Shown here: positions 13,301 through 27,400 of the stretch, one piece after another
Layout: every line of letters begins with the position of its first letter
Position numbering within the stretch: position 1 is the stretch's first letter
Translations under genes and position numbers: made by a program
The notes under the pieces: model-generated
Database searches by the model: none
Seen by the model: the letters and a program-made list of their open reading frames with translations, nothing else
Told to the model about the DNA's origin: nothing
Assembly (NCBI GenBank): GCA_905160935.1
Contig: CAJHZI010000183.1
Span: 1,112,501 to 1,176,500, forward strand
Source of the DNA: Enchytraeus crypticus
Lineage: Eukaryota > Annelida > Clitellata > Enchytraeida > Enchytraeidae
Direction: 5' to 3'
Length of the DNA: 64,000 nt

Positions 13301-14157
13301 TGGGCTCGCCCGTCACTGACATCGTTTTCGAATGAGGAAACTGATGTTAACCTTAGCTATACCAGCTACACTAGACTCAGTACTAGACTCACCCTGAGAA
13401 CGGGTTCGGCGGTGGGCATAGCTCTGAGATCGTCCCCGGTCCTAGCGCGCTGGGCGAGGTTCTTGAACTTGTTGATGAGCGTCATGCGCTGCGCGATGTT
13501 GTAGAATTCAGTACCGGGAGAGCTCGGGGGTCGAGGGCTCGATCCCCCGCCGCTACCGGTCGCCTCCTGGGAGCCTGAGGGGAGAGAGGGTAGAGTGGTA
13601 AGTGGAGTGGTAGAGTGGTAAAGTGGTAAGAGGAGAGGTAGAGTGGTAAAGTGGTAAAGTGGTAAGTGGAGTGGTAGAGCGGTAAGAGGTAAGTGGAGAG
13701 GGTAAAGTGACGATAAGGTAGAAGAGGAATACATACAACGAAGAGAAAAAGAAGAAGAAAAGATGAGAAGGCGCCGTAAGAATTCCACCGACACATGCAG
13801 GCGTAATATATAGAAAGCGATGCAGCAAACACGGATGCAATAGGAATTGATTAGAGAGATGATGCAGATGCAGTAAAATTGTATTCCGTTACAGACAATA
13901 ATGAGCACACGAAGCAAATCAGAAAAACAAAGGAGATTAAAGCAACGAAAGATAACGTAAGTAAAATAAGCGACAGCATAGTATAGAAATACCAGCGAAG
14001 CAACGTTATCATTCAAGTGTAGCCATCAAATGTAGCAATAAAGTGAAGCAATCAAATGGAGCAATCCGGCGTAGCATTAAGTGTAGCCATAAAGTGTAGC
14101 AATCAAGTGTAGCAGCACAAGTACATGGTCAGAAAGAGAGGAGATATACAGGAACAA

Positions 14158-14214
<57 letters not shown>

Positions 14215-17200
14215 GAGCGCGAAAACAAAAAGAGAAAAAGAGTTCAGGGGTTAAAGGAACGGATAATAAGATAAATGACAATTACCAGCAAGATAGGCCG
14301 TCCACACGAAGATGACGATGAGAACCGAAATAAAATAGAACAAAAAAACAACAGAAATTAAAATCACAGGCGAAACAAAAGAAATACTCAAAATAATGTA
14401 TAGAAATAGATATTAGTATCAGAAATAGAACAGAATTACGTAGAAATAGCTCAGTCATGAGCTGATACACAGACAAAATTTAGAAGAAGTAGAGTATAAA
14501 AAAATAATAAAAACTAATAGAAAAAAGCAAAACGAAAGCGATTAGCTAAAAAGAAGTCAAAAAAGGTAATAAATGAAGCAAATAACAAATTATATCGTTG
14601 AGCATTTAAAGGAACATACCTTAATTTCTAAAACAAAACGTAATAGGCGCATTACACAATAGTATATTGCCAAAACAGATCATTCAAATACATACTAAAA
14701 TGAAAACATTATAGATTACAACAAATCAATAGAACCCAAACGAAAATACCAATGGAAAGTATGCCAAAAAGTATCCGAAAAGAAATTAAATTGAAGACCT
14801 TTGAGAAAAACTACTGTACTTGACAACAAAACAAAAGAGATCAATGTCTGTGCTCAGTTTCTAAAAAGCCAAAGCTGGTTAAAATAAATCAAATGAAAAT
14901 GTTTTAAATAAAATGCTTATAACATAGGTTAGATGAATGCTGTGTCTATTTTCTAAAACCTTTGGCACACCTTCGTTAAGAGCTTCTAGAATCACATACA
15001 GTTCTCGATAAATATATTAAACTTTAAGCGCCCCACACTAGATTATAGAGCTAAAATCAGCATCAAAAGGAGCTGCAATACTAAAAAATTGATGAAATAA
15101 ACTATCCCTTCTATAAGCTCAAACAAAAACTTATAACTCACGAGCCAAAATGTAGAATTCAGAACTGATAAAATAAACAAAACAATTCCACTAAATTAAA
15201 TTCACTACAAGAAATCAGTTCTTATTGAAATAAATCAAATCATTTGCAGGAAATTGTTCACGAGACCTTCGTCTAAAAGCATGTCAGACCACAGATAAAC
15301 GTCATTGGCACGGGCGTGTAATCGTCGCCGAGAAGATTAATAGCATATCTAAGCTAACTGACTCGTTCAAAGATATTTTTTAGCTATTTTCAGTCGATAA
15401 TTTTAACAACATGGAATCAGGGATAAAGAAATTATGTTAAACAATGTTATGCCTGTCAACTTAGGTGCTCAATGTTTTGTATTGCAGCATAGATATGCAT
15501 TGAGTGATATATATATATTGAGCAATGATATGCGTTGAGTGATATATACTGAGCTGCATTATTGCATAGCACATTATTGCATTGAATAATATTAATTTTC
15601 AAAACTGTATTACACACATGGCTATTACATATGAACGAATGCATAATTTTGCATTGTAGAATTTTACAATGCTATATATGTCTGACTATACGATACAATA
15701 CAACTGCGATAAATAATTCTCCTTTGTCTAAAATATTGAATTGCATAATATCGTACTGCATAATACTGTATTGCACAGTATTGCATAATATAATCCTACA
15801 TTGCGTTATATTGTATTGTTTGATATTGTATTGCATAATAGTTGTATAATACAATATGATATTACATAATGTATATTTTAATATTAGGGGGCTATATTGC
15901 ATAATATTGCACTGCATACTATAGAATTGCATGATATTGTATTGTTTAGTATGGCATAGCATAATATTGCTTTGCATAATATCGCATAATTTAAAATGAA
16001 TTGCAAAACATTGCATTGCATCATTATCATCGTCACTTTTTGAATCCCACTTTAACTAGAGTCGGGCTTTTAAAACTTTTCCATTCGCTTTATAAAATTG
16101 TATTGCAATTTCTGAAGTCTAGGCGCTTAACAAATGTCCTTTGCAACATTGATTTTTATCTTAGTGTTTAGTTGCCTTTTACGACACATTAAAGCCACTG
16201 TAGGTCTATTCTTCAGCAACCGGGACACAACATGGGTAAAATAATATTGCATTGCATAACACAGTTATGCATACTATTGCATTTCAAACTATTGTAATGT
16301 TTAATATATTGTATGGCATGATATTGTATTGCATACTGTTGCATTGCAAACTATTGCAATTTTTAATATATTGTATGGCATAATATTGTATGCCATAATA
16401 CTGTATAGCACACTATTGCACTGCATGATACTGTATAGCATACTATTGCACTGCATGATACTGTATAGCACACTATTGCACTGCATGATACTGTATAGCA
16501 CACTATTGCACTGCATGATACTGTATAGCACACTATTGCACTGCATGATACTGTATAGCACACTATTGCACTGCATGATACTGTATAGCACACTATTGCA
16601 CTGCATGATACTGTATAGCACACTATTGCACTGCATGATACTGTATAGCACACTATTGCACTGCATGATACTGTATAGCACACTATTGCACTGCATGATA
16701 CTGTATAGCACACTATTGCACTGCATGATACTGTATAGCACACTATTGCACTGCATGATACTGTATAGCACACTATTGCACTGCATGATACTGTATAGCA
16801 TACTATTGCACTGCATGATACTGTATAGCACACTATTGCACTGCATGATACTGTATAGCACACTATTGCACTGCATGATACTGTATAGCACACTATTGCA
16901 CTGCATGATACTGTATAGCACACTATTGCACTGCATGATACTGTATAGCACACTATTGCACTGCATGATACTGTATAGCACACTATTGCACTGCATGATA
17001 CTGTATAGCACACTATTGCACTGCATGATACTGTATAGCACACTATTGCACTGCATGATACTGTATAGCACACTATTGCACTGCATGATACTGTATAGCA
17101 CACTATTGCACTGCATGATACTGTATAGCACACTATTGCACTGCATGATACTGTATAGCACACTATTGCACTGCATGATACTGTATAGCACACTATTGCA

Positions 17201-20200
17201 CTGCATGATACTGTATAGCACACTATTGCACTGCATGATACTGTATAGCACACTATTGCACTGCATGATACTGTATAGCACACTATTGCACTGCATGATA
17301 CTGTATAGCACACTATTGCACTGCATGATACTGTATAGCACACTATTGCACTGCATGATACTGTATAGCACACTATTGCACTGCATGATACTGTATAGCA
17401 CACTATTGCACTGCATGATACTGTATAGCACACTATTGCACTGCATGATACTGTATAGCACACTATTGCACTGCATGATACTGTATAGCATACTATTGCA
17501 CTGCATGATACTGTATAGCACTGTTTAATATTGCACCGTATAAAATTCACTAACGTTGTGCAAACAACCACGAAATCGAAGGTTTCATCTCAGCTTCTAG
17601 CTTCAACTACAATAAATATATTTATTTACTAGAAAATTCTAACGCCGGCATTTCATAATTAATTAGCCAATTACTATTTAACCTGAGTACTTAATTATAT
17701 TAGATGCAGGTAGAATAATATAGCGTAGTAACAAAACTAGTTTTAAAGCATTACAATAAGCATATCTTCATGGCATCTTTAGTAGGGTCCTCAGCCAGTG
17801 TGCTTCTACATTTGTGCCGCTGATTCTAATTTCTGAACTAATTAGATTTTGATGTATAATATGACACAACTTCAGTGAATTGGTAACAGTTAATTCTATG
17901 AGAGAATGGCTGTTACAGAAGATTAGGAAGAAAAAACGTATAAGATGTATTATATATAAAACATATAATTAATTATCGGACTATAAATTTCGGCAATGGA
18001 AACACACCTCGCCTGATCGATAGTGTTGACGATACGCGTCTCTATTGTTTATTCAGAACAATATAATACACTAATTTTAGCTTCACCTTCTGCCGACGAA
18101 ACCACGTACAGTACGGTAAACTAGATAGTCCAAAATTCAGAGAAAGGAGTAAAACGAGAGAGAAATTTAAATTTAAACGAAAGTTTCCATTCCCATAAAC
18201 TCATCATCATCTTCAGAAAAGTAGCATTCATAGTAAGAACTTCTCGCCGCCTCGCAAGCATAGAATCTTTCTCTCATCTCCCGAAGTTCCTCAGAGACGT
18301 TATCATCCCCTGCGACAGCACAGGCAGAGTCTTCCAACATACGGACTTCACTATTTCCGCCACAGGCAGCATCATCAAATGAATATTCTTGCTCTTGAGA
18401 AGCTCTGAGGGCAATACATTTTCCATAGCCTTGCTCAAAAGAAAGCTTATTATAGTTCTTATTAACTTGAAGAGATTCTTGCTTCATATCGCCACTAGAA
18501 ACTCCTTCACAGGTAATTACATCATTCGTATTCCTGCCATAGCTTAAGCTTTGTCTGTGATGTTCGTATGGCCCTAGCTCGAGATCAGTCTTTTCCATAT
18601 TTCTGGCCCTTAACTCATCCGTACAATAATCTCTGTAGCCTCTAGGATACTCGCTATCCACAGTCTCACCCAGCAACCTGGCTTCGTCGTCCTCTATGTA
18701 ACAGTCAATGGTGTCTAGAGGATCTGGGTCAAGGTTATTCTCTCTCGAGTTGTCGTCGGTTTCGTTGGAGACAGCGTCCACAGATGACACGGTCATCTGC
18801 TGGCAGTCATCCATAGTCCAGTCCTGGTCCAGGTCCTCCCCAGTCAGATAGATATACCCTCTTCCAACGTCATCGGCGACGTCACAGTGATACCCATCGT
18901 CCATGACTGAATCGAACAAATCCACGACATGAAAATTGTCGTCAGGCATTGAAGTGTTCGCCACATACGAGGAATGCGTATCATGTTCGTCACAGGAAAG
19001 AGTCACGTGGTCTCCCAACAACGATACAGGTGGGTGATATTTTGACTGATTGCGATTATTTCCTTCAAAATGTTGAGCACAGAATTGGTCGCTAGAAACT
19101 AACTGTTCACCGGACTGACTAGGATATCCACGACGTACACAATCAGAATTAGAACCGTTGTACGAAGGGTCATTGACCGTGGCATGAACCCGACAAGAAG
19201 TCCCAACATTGAATCCATGTTCATGAGAATTTTTAACAAGTTCAAAATCATCTCGATTAATAAATGAAGCATTACGATTCTGTGTTGGTAAGGTCGTATT
19301 GGAGTACGTAGCATGGCGGTGTTCCAAACCTTTGCCACAATAAGAATGATTGTGGAGATAACAAAAAGGTTCTTCCTTTTGTTCATCATCAGGTATATTC
19401 CCTGCTAGGCCAGGATGTAGATTATACTCTTCTGTCGTAACCCTGCCGAGATTAACAACGGAATTGCTACGATTGCGCTCTTTTAAAGCTCCATTTGCAA
19501 TATTTAGTTTGCCGTCTATCAAATTACCCTTTTTAAATTCAGTAGAATCATTTACGTCTTGACAAGTTTTTAGTCCCTGACTCTTTGTAACATCCGGTTT
19601 ACAGCACTCAGACTGAAGAGCTTCAGTATTTTCTCCAGATAACATTTTTTCCAGCACATCTTCACCGAAAGCATGCTTCACAGCTACCTCCACAACATCT
19701 CTGGGCATGTAGGAGAATTTCTCCAGAAAAGTCGGAAGATAAGACACTGGTATGATCCTCTGTGAAAGATTCTCCAGCAGTTGTTGCAGAGTGGCAACAC
19801 CGTATCTGTACCTGATGATATAAGCCAGGAACACGTCAGAAGCCTTCATCGGTGTCTTCCCCTCCAACGAGGAACAGCTGTACATTTCCATTGTGAGATT
19901 TCGAGAAAATTCTCTATTCCAGATGCTCGGTAGCGGAAGTAATGGAAGAGTCCGAGGTCTTCCGGGATTAGCTACACCGTTTCGATTAGGCAGGCAAGTA
20001 TTAGAAGAAATGGTTTTAACGTCAGATTGGAAGTTAAGATTGGTTGATTTCTCTTCTCCAATGATTTCTGAAGTAAAATTAAATCCTATATCCAGTGGAT
20101 GATCCTGATTCTCAGATCTACGGGCTGACACAATATTCACTTTCGTCCATAAAGAAAACGATTCTTTGGACGGCTTATTCGAATTCGAGTTGCCTACTTC

Positions 20201-22597
20201 ACATATATTCTCCAATTCACATATTTCTGCACGATTTGAGGTATTTTCTGGTACACAATTTGAACTGTTCTCAAGAACGTGGTGATTTAAATGTGAAATA
20301 GCTTCGGCACTGACTTGCCTACACGCAGTTGAATTGAGGGAAGAATTTTCTGCATTTCGTAATTGTTTAGATAGATCGAATCCCGCAAAAGTAGAAACGG
20401 AATTGTAGGTTTTGCTGGAAATGTGTGATGCTAACTCCTGTGAACCTGAAAAATGAAACGGGCCAGGGTTGTCTGGACGGAAGAAATACACTTTCAACGA
20501 AACTCTATATCAAGTTGTCAAAACGTTATAAGCATGGCAACAAACAAGTAAGCAAATCGGGAATTGATGGGAAAAAGTTATTAATCACTGAATGCTTTCA
20601 TCAGTGGCATACAATCTTCTTCTTCTTCCCTTTAATCTCAGTTTAACTAGAGTCGGGATCCGAATGGACCTTCTCCACTCCTCTTTCTCCCATACCATAT
20701 CAAAGTCTCTTCCATTAGTTTTAGAAAATTTTGGTATACGATAAATTAATTAATACAGCTCACAAGATTGCTTCATTGCTATAAGACATTTTTGTTCAAT
20801 TTGTAACCGTGCATGCATTCAACACATTGTCGTCGTCAATGAATCACACAGGACGAGGAGAAGGAGTTAAACCGTTACTAATCTTATTTCAATTAATATT
20901 CATTGAGCTCTTGAATTTAAAATAAATTGATAAGAGATAACATATGAAGTAAGAATTAGTCAGCCAATAGCAATGTAGTGTTAGTAGAAAATAGCAATAC
21001 AAAGAGTTAGTAAATACGGCCTTAATAGCAACAACATCAGAGATATAAATTCATGAGAAATATGAATATAGAAGAAAATCAAGAGATAGCTAAATGGTAT
21101 TTGATGATGAAATATTTTGGCCATTCATGAATTTACAGGAAAATGAGAAAAGATAATTAAGACTACGCTAAATGAAGAGTTCATTCTCAAAGAGGCAATC
21201 AGATACTAAATAGAGGACTGAACAAATTAACCAATATATTAAGTAATTGCAATTAATTGAAGCAATGGTTAGTGAACAATTAAATAGAAAAGAGAAACAA
21301 TTAAATTGAATAGTAAGCAGTAAGGTGCAAGCATAAAAGCCAATAGTAAAGTAGCTAAAGATTTTAAGAAACTGTTGGGAAGGTATTGCACATACACAAA
21401 TTGTACATATACGCATGAACAATTACAAGCAGTGAAGCTATAAACACTACTTCATTTAAAACCTATTGCACCTAAAACAGCACTTGCTATCAGTCAATCT
21501 CGAAAATACCCATCAATTAATCTAGTAGTCAATACCCATCAATTAATCTATTAATTATCTTCAGTCAGAGCAGTAATCAATCTATCTATTATTCCAGTTA
21601 ATCTGCAGGTTTAAGCCAAACATCACGCACAAAACTTTAATAGAAGTCCAACCAACCAAGGACCAAGCCAGCGTGACTTACAACAAGATTTCTAACTAGA
21701 GAATACATTGCACTGACTACAAGTTGAGCCCAGATTAATATATATTGAGATTCAGACTTCAAATTTGTTCAAATGATGATTAAATATAAGTTACCAGATT
21801 TTTTCCTAACCAGTGGATGCCTCAGCTGCCTCAGCCGTGTCAGCCGTACTAATCAGAAAATTACTTCACTGTAGGACTGCTACTCAATTTAAAGACAAAT
21901 TATTTTCATATCTAATCACTTAAAAGATAATTTATTTCTATTTCTTATCACTTTAAAGATAGTTTATTTCCATATCTTCAATCCCTAACGTCTTAACATA
22001 ACAACAGGATTTAGTCTTCAGAAGAGCAACAACGAACATACCGGATTGATTGAAGACAATTTCAAATGGATTCTCCCTCGCACTTTTTTCCTCCCAATAG
22101 GCCTTTAGCTCTGGATTGTCTTCGAGATACTTTTCCACACTTATCCCAGCCGCTCTAGAAGGATTCAGTAGGAACCTGTCCGGTATCCGCCGATTTGAAC
22201 ACATCTGGCTACTACCAAATCCCATGTTCTCAAGGATTTGTTCAGGGTCCTCCCTCCTTCTCTCTAGCAGACTGGATAAACTAGTAAAACACAAGATCAA
22301 TAAACTCTGTCAACTAGCTAATCAATCAGATACTTAACTAGTTATACATTTATCATTTTATACAACATAAACATATAAGTTCTAAAGATGAAGTTTTCTA
22401 AATTACTGAATAACTCTATAAATTGCTAAACTGACAGATTATAACTGAAAAACGATGGTTAATCAATGATTAGACATGAATAAATAAATTACTATCAGAT
22501 CAATGACAACATTACTTTATAAGGACTTATTAGTAATACTTAGACATACATACATACATACATACATACATACGTACATACATACATACATACATTC

Positions 22598-22649
<52 letters not shown>

Positions 22650-24421
22650 CTATCAGTAGTAAGATTGGAGCAGTCCGACACACAGCTGTCCTGTTGTTGA
22701 TTGCCGAATCTCTGTCTCAGTATCTCAGCGGCGCTGTAGCCCCGCCCTACGTCTCCATAGTAACCCCCGCCCCCGCCCCTATCAGTCATCAGCAGTGGAG
22801 TAAGAGTCGACTTGATCCTGCAGAAACATCGTGCAGAGGTTTATGTCTATATTGATTCACATTAGGACTGGAGAAAGTCTATTCGTATCCCGAGCCTGTT
22901 TAAACTGGGATTTAAGGGAAGATGATGATGATTGATTCACATTGGGACGTTTTTTTTCATTTATCTTATTATTTTATTTTTTAGTATTTTGACCTAATCT
23001 AATAAATATAATAGTAGTCTTAATCTAATTAATAATAATAAAATTAATAAATAATTAATAATAATTAATAATATTATTATGACGTCTATAATAATTCACT
23101 GATTAATGTTTATATTAATTCACTGATTGATGTTTATATTAATTCACTGATTTTTGTCTATATTTTAATTCACATTGCGATGTTTATATTAAATCACATT
23201 ATGATGTTTACATTAATTCACTGATTGATGTTTATATTAATTCACATTGTGACATTTACTTATTTTTGGAGTGTATTTGGATCTTAGAACTTTGTCGCCT
23301 TTAGCGACACAAGCAGTCCGCGGGGGGTCTATTCTTCAGCAACCAGTTCACAACAAGGGTAAAAAATTAGTAAATAATATAACATATATATTACTATATA
23401 TGCTATATTATTAAGGCAACGGGAAACTACCACAGAAACTATATTTTTCCCAAGCAATAGACTACATATGTTTATGGGTAAGGCATAGCCTTTTGTGCAG
23501 GGATTAACCAATTGATCTATGGAGTGCTCTTAATGGAGAGTGAATGCATATTCCGAGTACGATATCAGCATGGACCTGCAATTTGGCATAACACTAGAGC
23601 GAGAGAGATATTATAATCTCAACAGATACTAACTTCTTTTTCATGTTTTCGTCAGCAACAATGGACGTGACTTCAGACGTAGGTTCTGCTGGTACGGTAT
23701 TCTTAACTTCTGACAAGCAAACAGCTGTAAATATAAACACACCGAAAGTAAGACTTCATTTACCTCTAATACTCATATTTTAAACCAAATGCAGTACAAT
23801 AATCAATTGGCGGAGAGGTAAACAGACAATTCTGATTTACTATCACCATTATTTTATTTTATTTCCTTATATTTCTAAAGACATATTGCACTTCTTAATA
23901 TTTGTATTTATTTATTTATACACTTTTTATAATCTATTTCAATTCCGACCCTAATCTGGAATTCAAGAGAACATGATAACTGGTTTATTTTGTTTATTTT
24001 TACTTATATATTGTATAATTCAGGAACTGAGACCAATACGTAAACCTCCAATCCACTAGTACTCTTCCCCGGACTGAACTCCCGGATTTTGGCTTGCACC
24101 GTTTTGGACCCCACACTCTGCGGATTGGATTTGGTACCATGGTGCTCTATGATGTCATGACAGTAGCACTCAAATTCTGTTGTTGTTATAATTCAAATCT
24201 TACCATCAGCTCCTAACGTCAGATCATCCAGCTCTTTATGACCTCCCAATCCAGCAACATCAGCTGTACAGTCCGCTACAGCTGCTGCAGCTGCTTCAGC
24301 CGATGTAGGCCTAACCAAGACAGCTGCTGTGTCAGCTAAATCAGTAGCTGCAGACCCGTCTGCCTCTCCATCGGTACTGACTCTGAAAGAATACAGGTAT
24401 TTAGCATATATATTACTATAT

Positions 24422-24453
<32 letters not shown>

Positions 24454-27400
24454 GGTTTAACGTCCGTTTCCTCATACAATGATGATGTCAGAGACGTCAC
24501 CCATCACATGTCACTACAAATCAATTCACCCCAAACGATCTGAAAAATCATGTGCTGAAGAGAAAGAAAAATAAGTATTTGAAAAGTAATTTAAAATCTG
24601 AACAGAGCAACCAACAATTAAGTAGATTTTATTCTTACAATTTATTACATTTCAAAAATTATAAATTATTAAACATATATACCTTATCATATAATTTACC
24701 TTAGCAGAATTGATAAATTTTTCATTGAAAAACATTTATGTTTTTCAATGAAAAATGTAATGATTTACATTGAAAAACATAAATGTTTTTCAATGTAAAT
24801 CATTACTTTTACTGTCTTGATTTGTTCTTAAAACTTATGATTTTTAAATATTGTAAATATTATTTTCTCTCAATAAATACAAAGCTGTTAAACGATCCCG
24901 AAAGTTATTTGTACTTGTGATAAATATATCCCGAGTTAGAAATTCTTTATAAATTTGGAAAGTATTGAAAGCTTCTATGAAGTAATAACAAGAAGGAAAA
25001 ATGAGACAAAAAACTCAGAAAGGCAATGATTTTATGACCTCTTGACAAGTAACAGGGAGAATACTATTAAATATCAAAAGCAATACACTCCAGATGGTAT
25101 AGAATAAACCTGCATATACTAGTTTACTATTAATATATGTATGTATATTGGCAGAAAGTCCAATAATGACTTACAAATGGGATTTTCTATACCTATGAAT
25201 AAGCGCTATCAGCAAAATCAAATATAGAGCGTTGAATAACAGATTCACAGTTGTTTGAAGACTACATGTAGAGTTAAGGATTGAGACAAATACTTATAGG
25301 ACAGTTAAAGTTAAACAGAATTCAAGATTAACTCTATAACGTTCTTACGTATTCACGGTTCAGTAAGTTCCTACCTATCTATTGCCTGACTAATTTAGTA
25401 CTTACAGGAATTTTGATTATTATATTTTATGATTCTAAAATTTCATTTAAATTAATTGCAAATTAAAACACCGTGATTTCAGATAAAAATAAAAAAAAAA
25501 AAAAAAAATCGTGATTTATTTAACTTTCGTTCCTTACAAAATCTAAAAAGTCATGATTTTTAATGACTTAATCTAGGGGTGTACTAGATTCCGGTTCCGT
25601 TCGGTTTGACCGGTTTCCGGCACTTTTGGCAAATCCGGTTCCGGTTCCGGAAAATTGTGGCAAATCCGACCGGATTTGTTACCGGATTTGGCAATCATTT
25701 TTAAAAAGTAATAAATTGATTTAAATTTTTTTTATAAATTTACCTCCAAGAAGAAGAACGTGAGACTTAATGATAATTATTTGATTAAGCATAACCTAGT
25801 TGAAGTCGTAATGGTTATGCTTTGTTAGAGGGTATATTGATAACTTAGTTAATCATTCAATGATTATATTATTTGATTGAGGCAGCTAATGACTTCATGG
25901 CGATGACTTGATGGAGCATATACTGATACCTATATTAATTATTTAAATGACTTAATAATGACATGATGACTGATTGAACATAAATTGATAACCTAGTTCA
26001 TGATTAATGATGTTGAATGTATAGAGGATATATTGATAACCTAGTTAATTATTCAATGATGATATTATTGAGCCTGCTAATGACTACATGATGTTTGAAC
26101 TTGATTGAACATAGGCTTATAACCTAGTGATTGGTTCTATGATGAAGATTGAATGAGCAAACGCTGATAACCTAGTTAATAACTTAATGATAATGATGAC
26201 TTTCAACCGCAGATCAGTATACATGTGCGGGGTTCAAATCCTGGGCTCGCATGTCACTGATATCGCTTTCGAGAGATGAAACTGACGTTAACATTGGCTT
26301 TATATTATTTTTTACTATCACAGTTATAACTAGGTCAAATCCGAATCCAATTCCGGCCGGATTTGTGTTTGAAATCCGGTTCTGATTTTGTCGGATTTGA
26401 AAAAATAAATTCCGATATACCCCTAATTTAAATCAACTGATTTAAATTAACTGAATCAAAACGTCAGCCTTGCTTTGCATCACTATCATATTAACATAAA
26501 GGTAATTTAAAAATTTAACAACATTTTAATCCCTGAGACAGCATCAATCCGTAATGAGTTAGCTAATAATTACACTTATTAAGTTTATTATTACTTGAGT
26601 TCGAATTTAGTATTACATAATATTACATACTATGACATTAATATAACAATTACAATTTGTAAAGCACAACTACTATTTTTATATTAACTACTACTTCTAT
26701 ATTATCTTATATGCTTCTTCTTCAGTACACTGCCAAGTGGCAGTTTCAAGGTACATATTCATACTCAATGTCTGCTTTCTCGCTCCATAAGAGCACTCCT
26801 TAGATCAACAAATTAATCCCTTCACGAAGTCCATGCCTTATCCATACCATATGTAGCCTATAGCTTGGGAAAAATATGGCTTCTGAGGTGGTTTCGCGTT
26901 GCCATCTTATATACTAGTCTACCTTATAATACAATCATGACAATACTTCTAGAAGCACTACAGTAGTATAATTACAGATATAAGTCATTTATTTACGCTC
27001 AGGTAATATACCGCACATAGGCAGCTCACACAACATGATCAATCCTGCACTCGCATGTCGTGATTAGAAACCATACAACTATTATTAGCCAATAGCAGCC
27101 AACCAATCAATTACATTTGAACCGAATTAGAACACAGGGCTTCTTTTGTAAAGATATAATTAATAGTTTATATAAAACATTTACAATACTAAAAGCTGCC
27201 TAAACTAAACGAACTACTCATAAACTGTATAAGATACTCGAATAATAATAATATATTATAATTAATAATAATAAAAATAATAACAAATAATAACAAATAA
27301 TACTAATAATAATTTTAAGCAGTCTGATTCAGTAATTCTTTTAAGCCAGATGACCTCGAATAGCCAGGCGGCGATTTAGGACGTATTGCTTGAATCGAAT

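Noticed and set aside
13246-13310. tRNA gene (box A and box B present)
   Set aside because: The cloverleaf cannot be closed and the same sequence recurs with a retroposon tail: a SINE head, not a tRNA gene.
16301-17571. Open frames of about 400 codons on both strands
   Set aside because: They are created by the stop-free 30-bp tandem repeat. Three frames encode simple 10-residue repeats; no gene.
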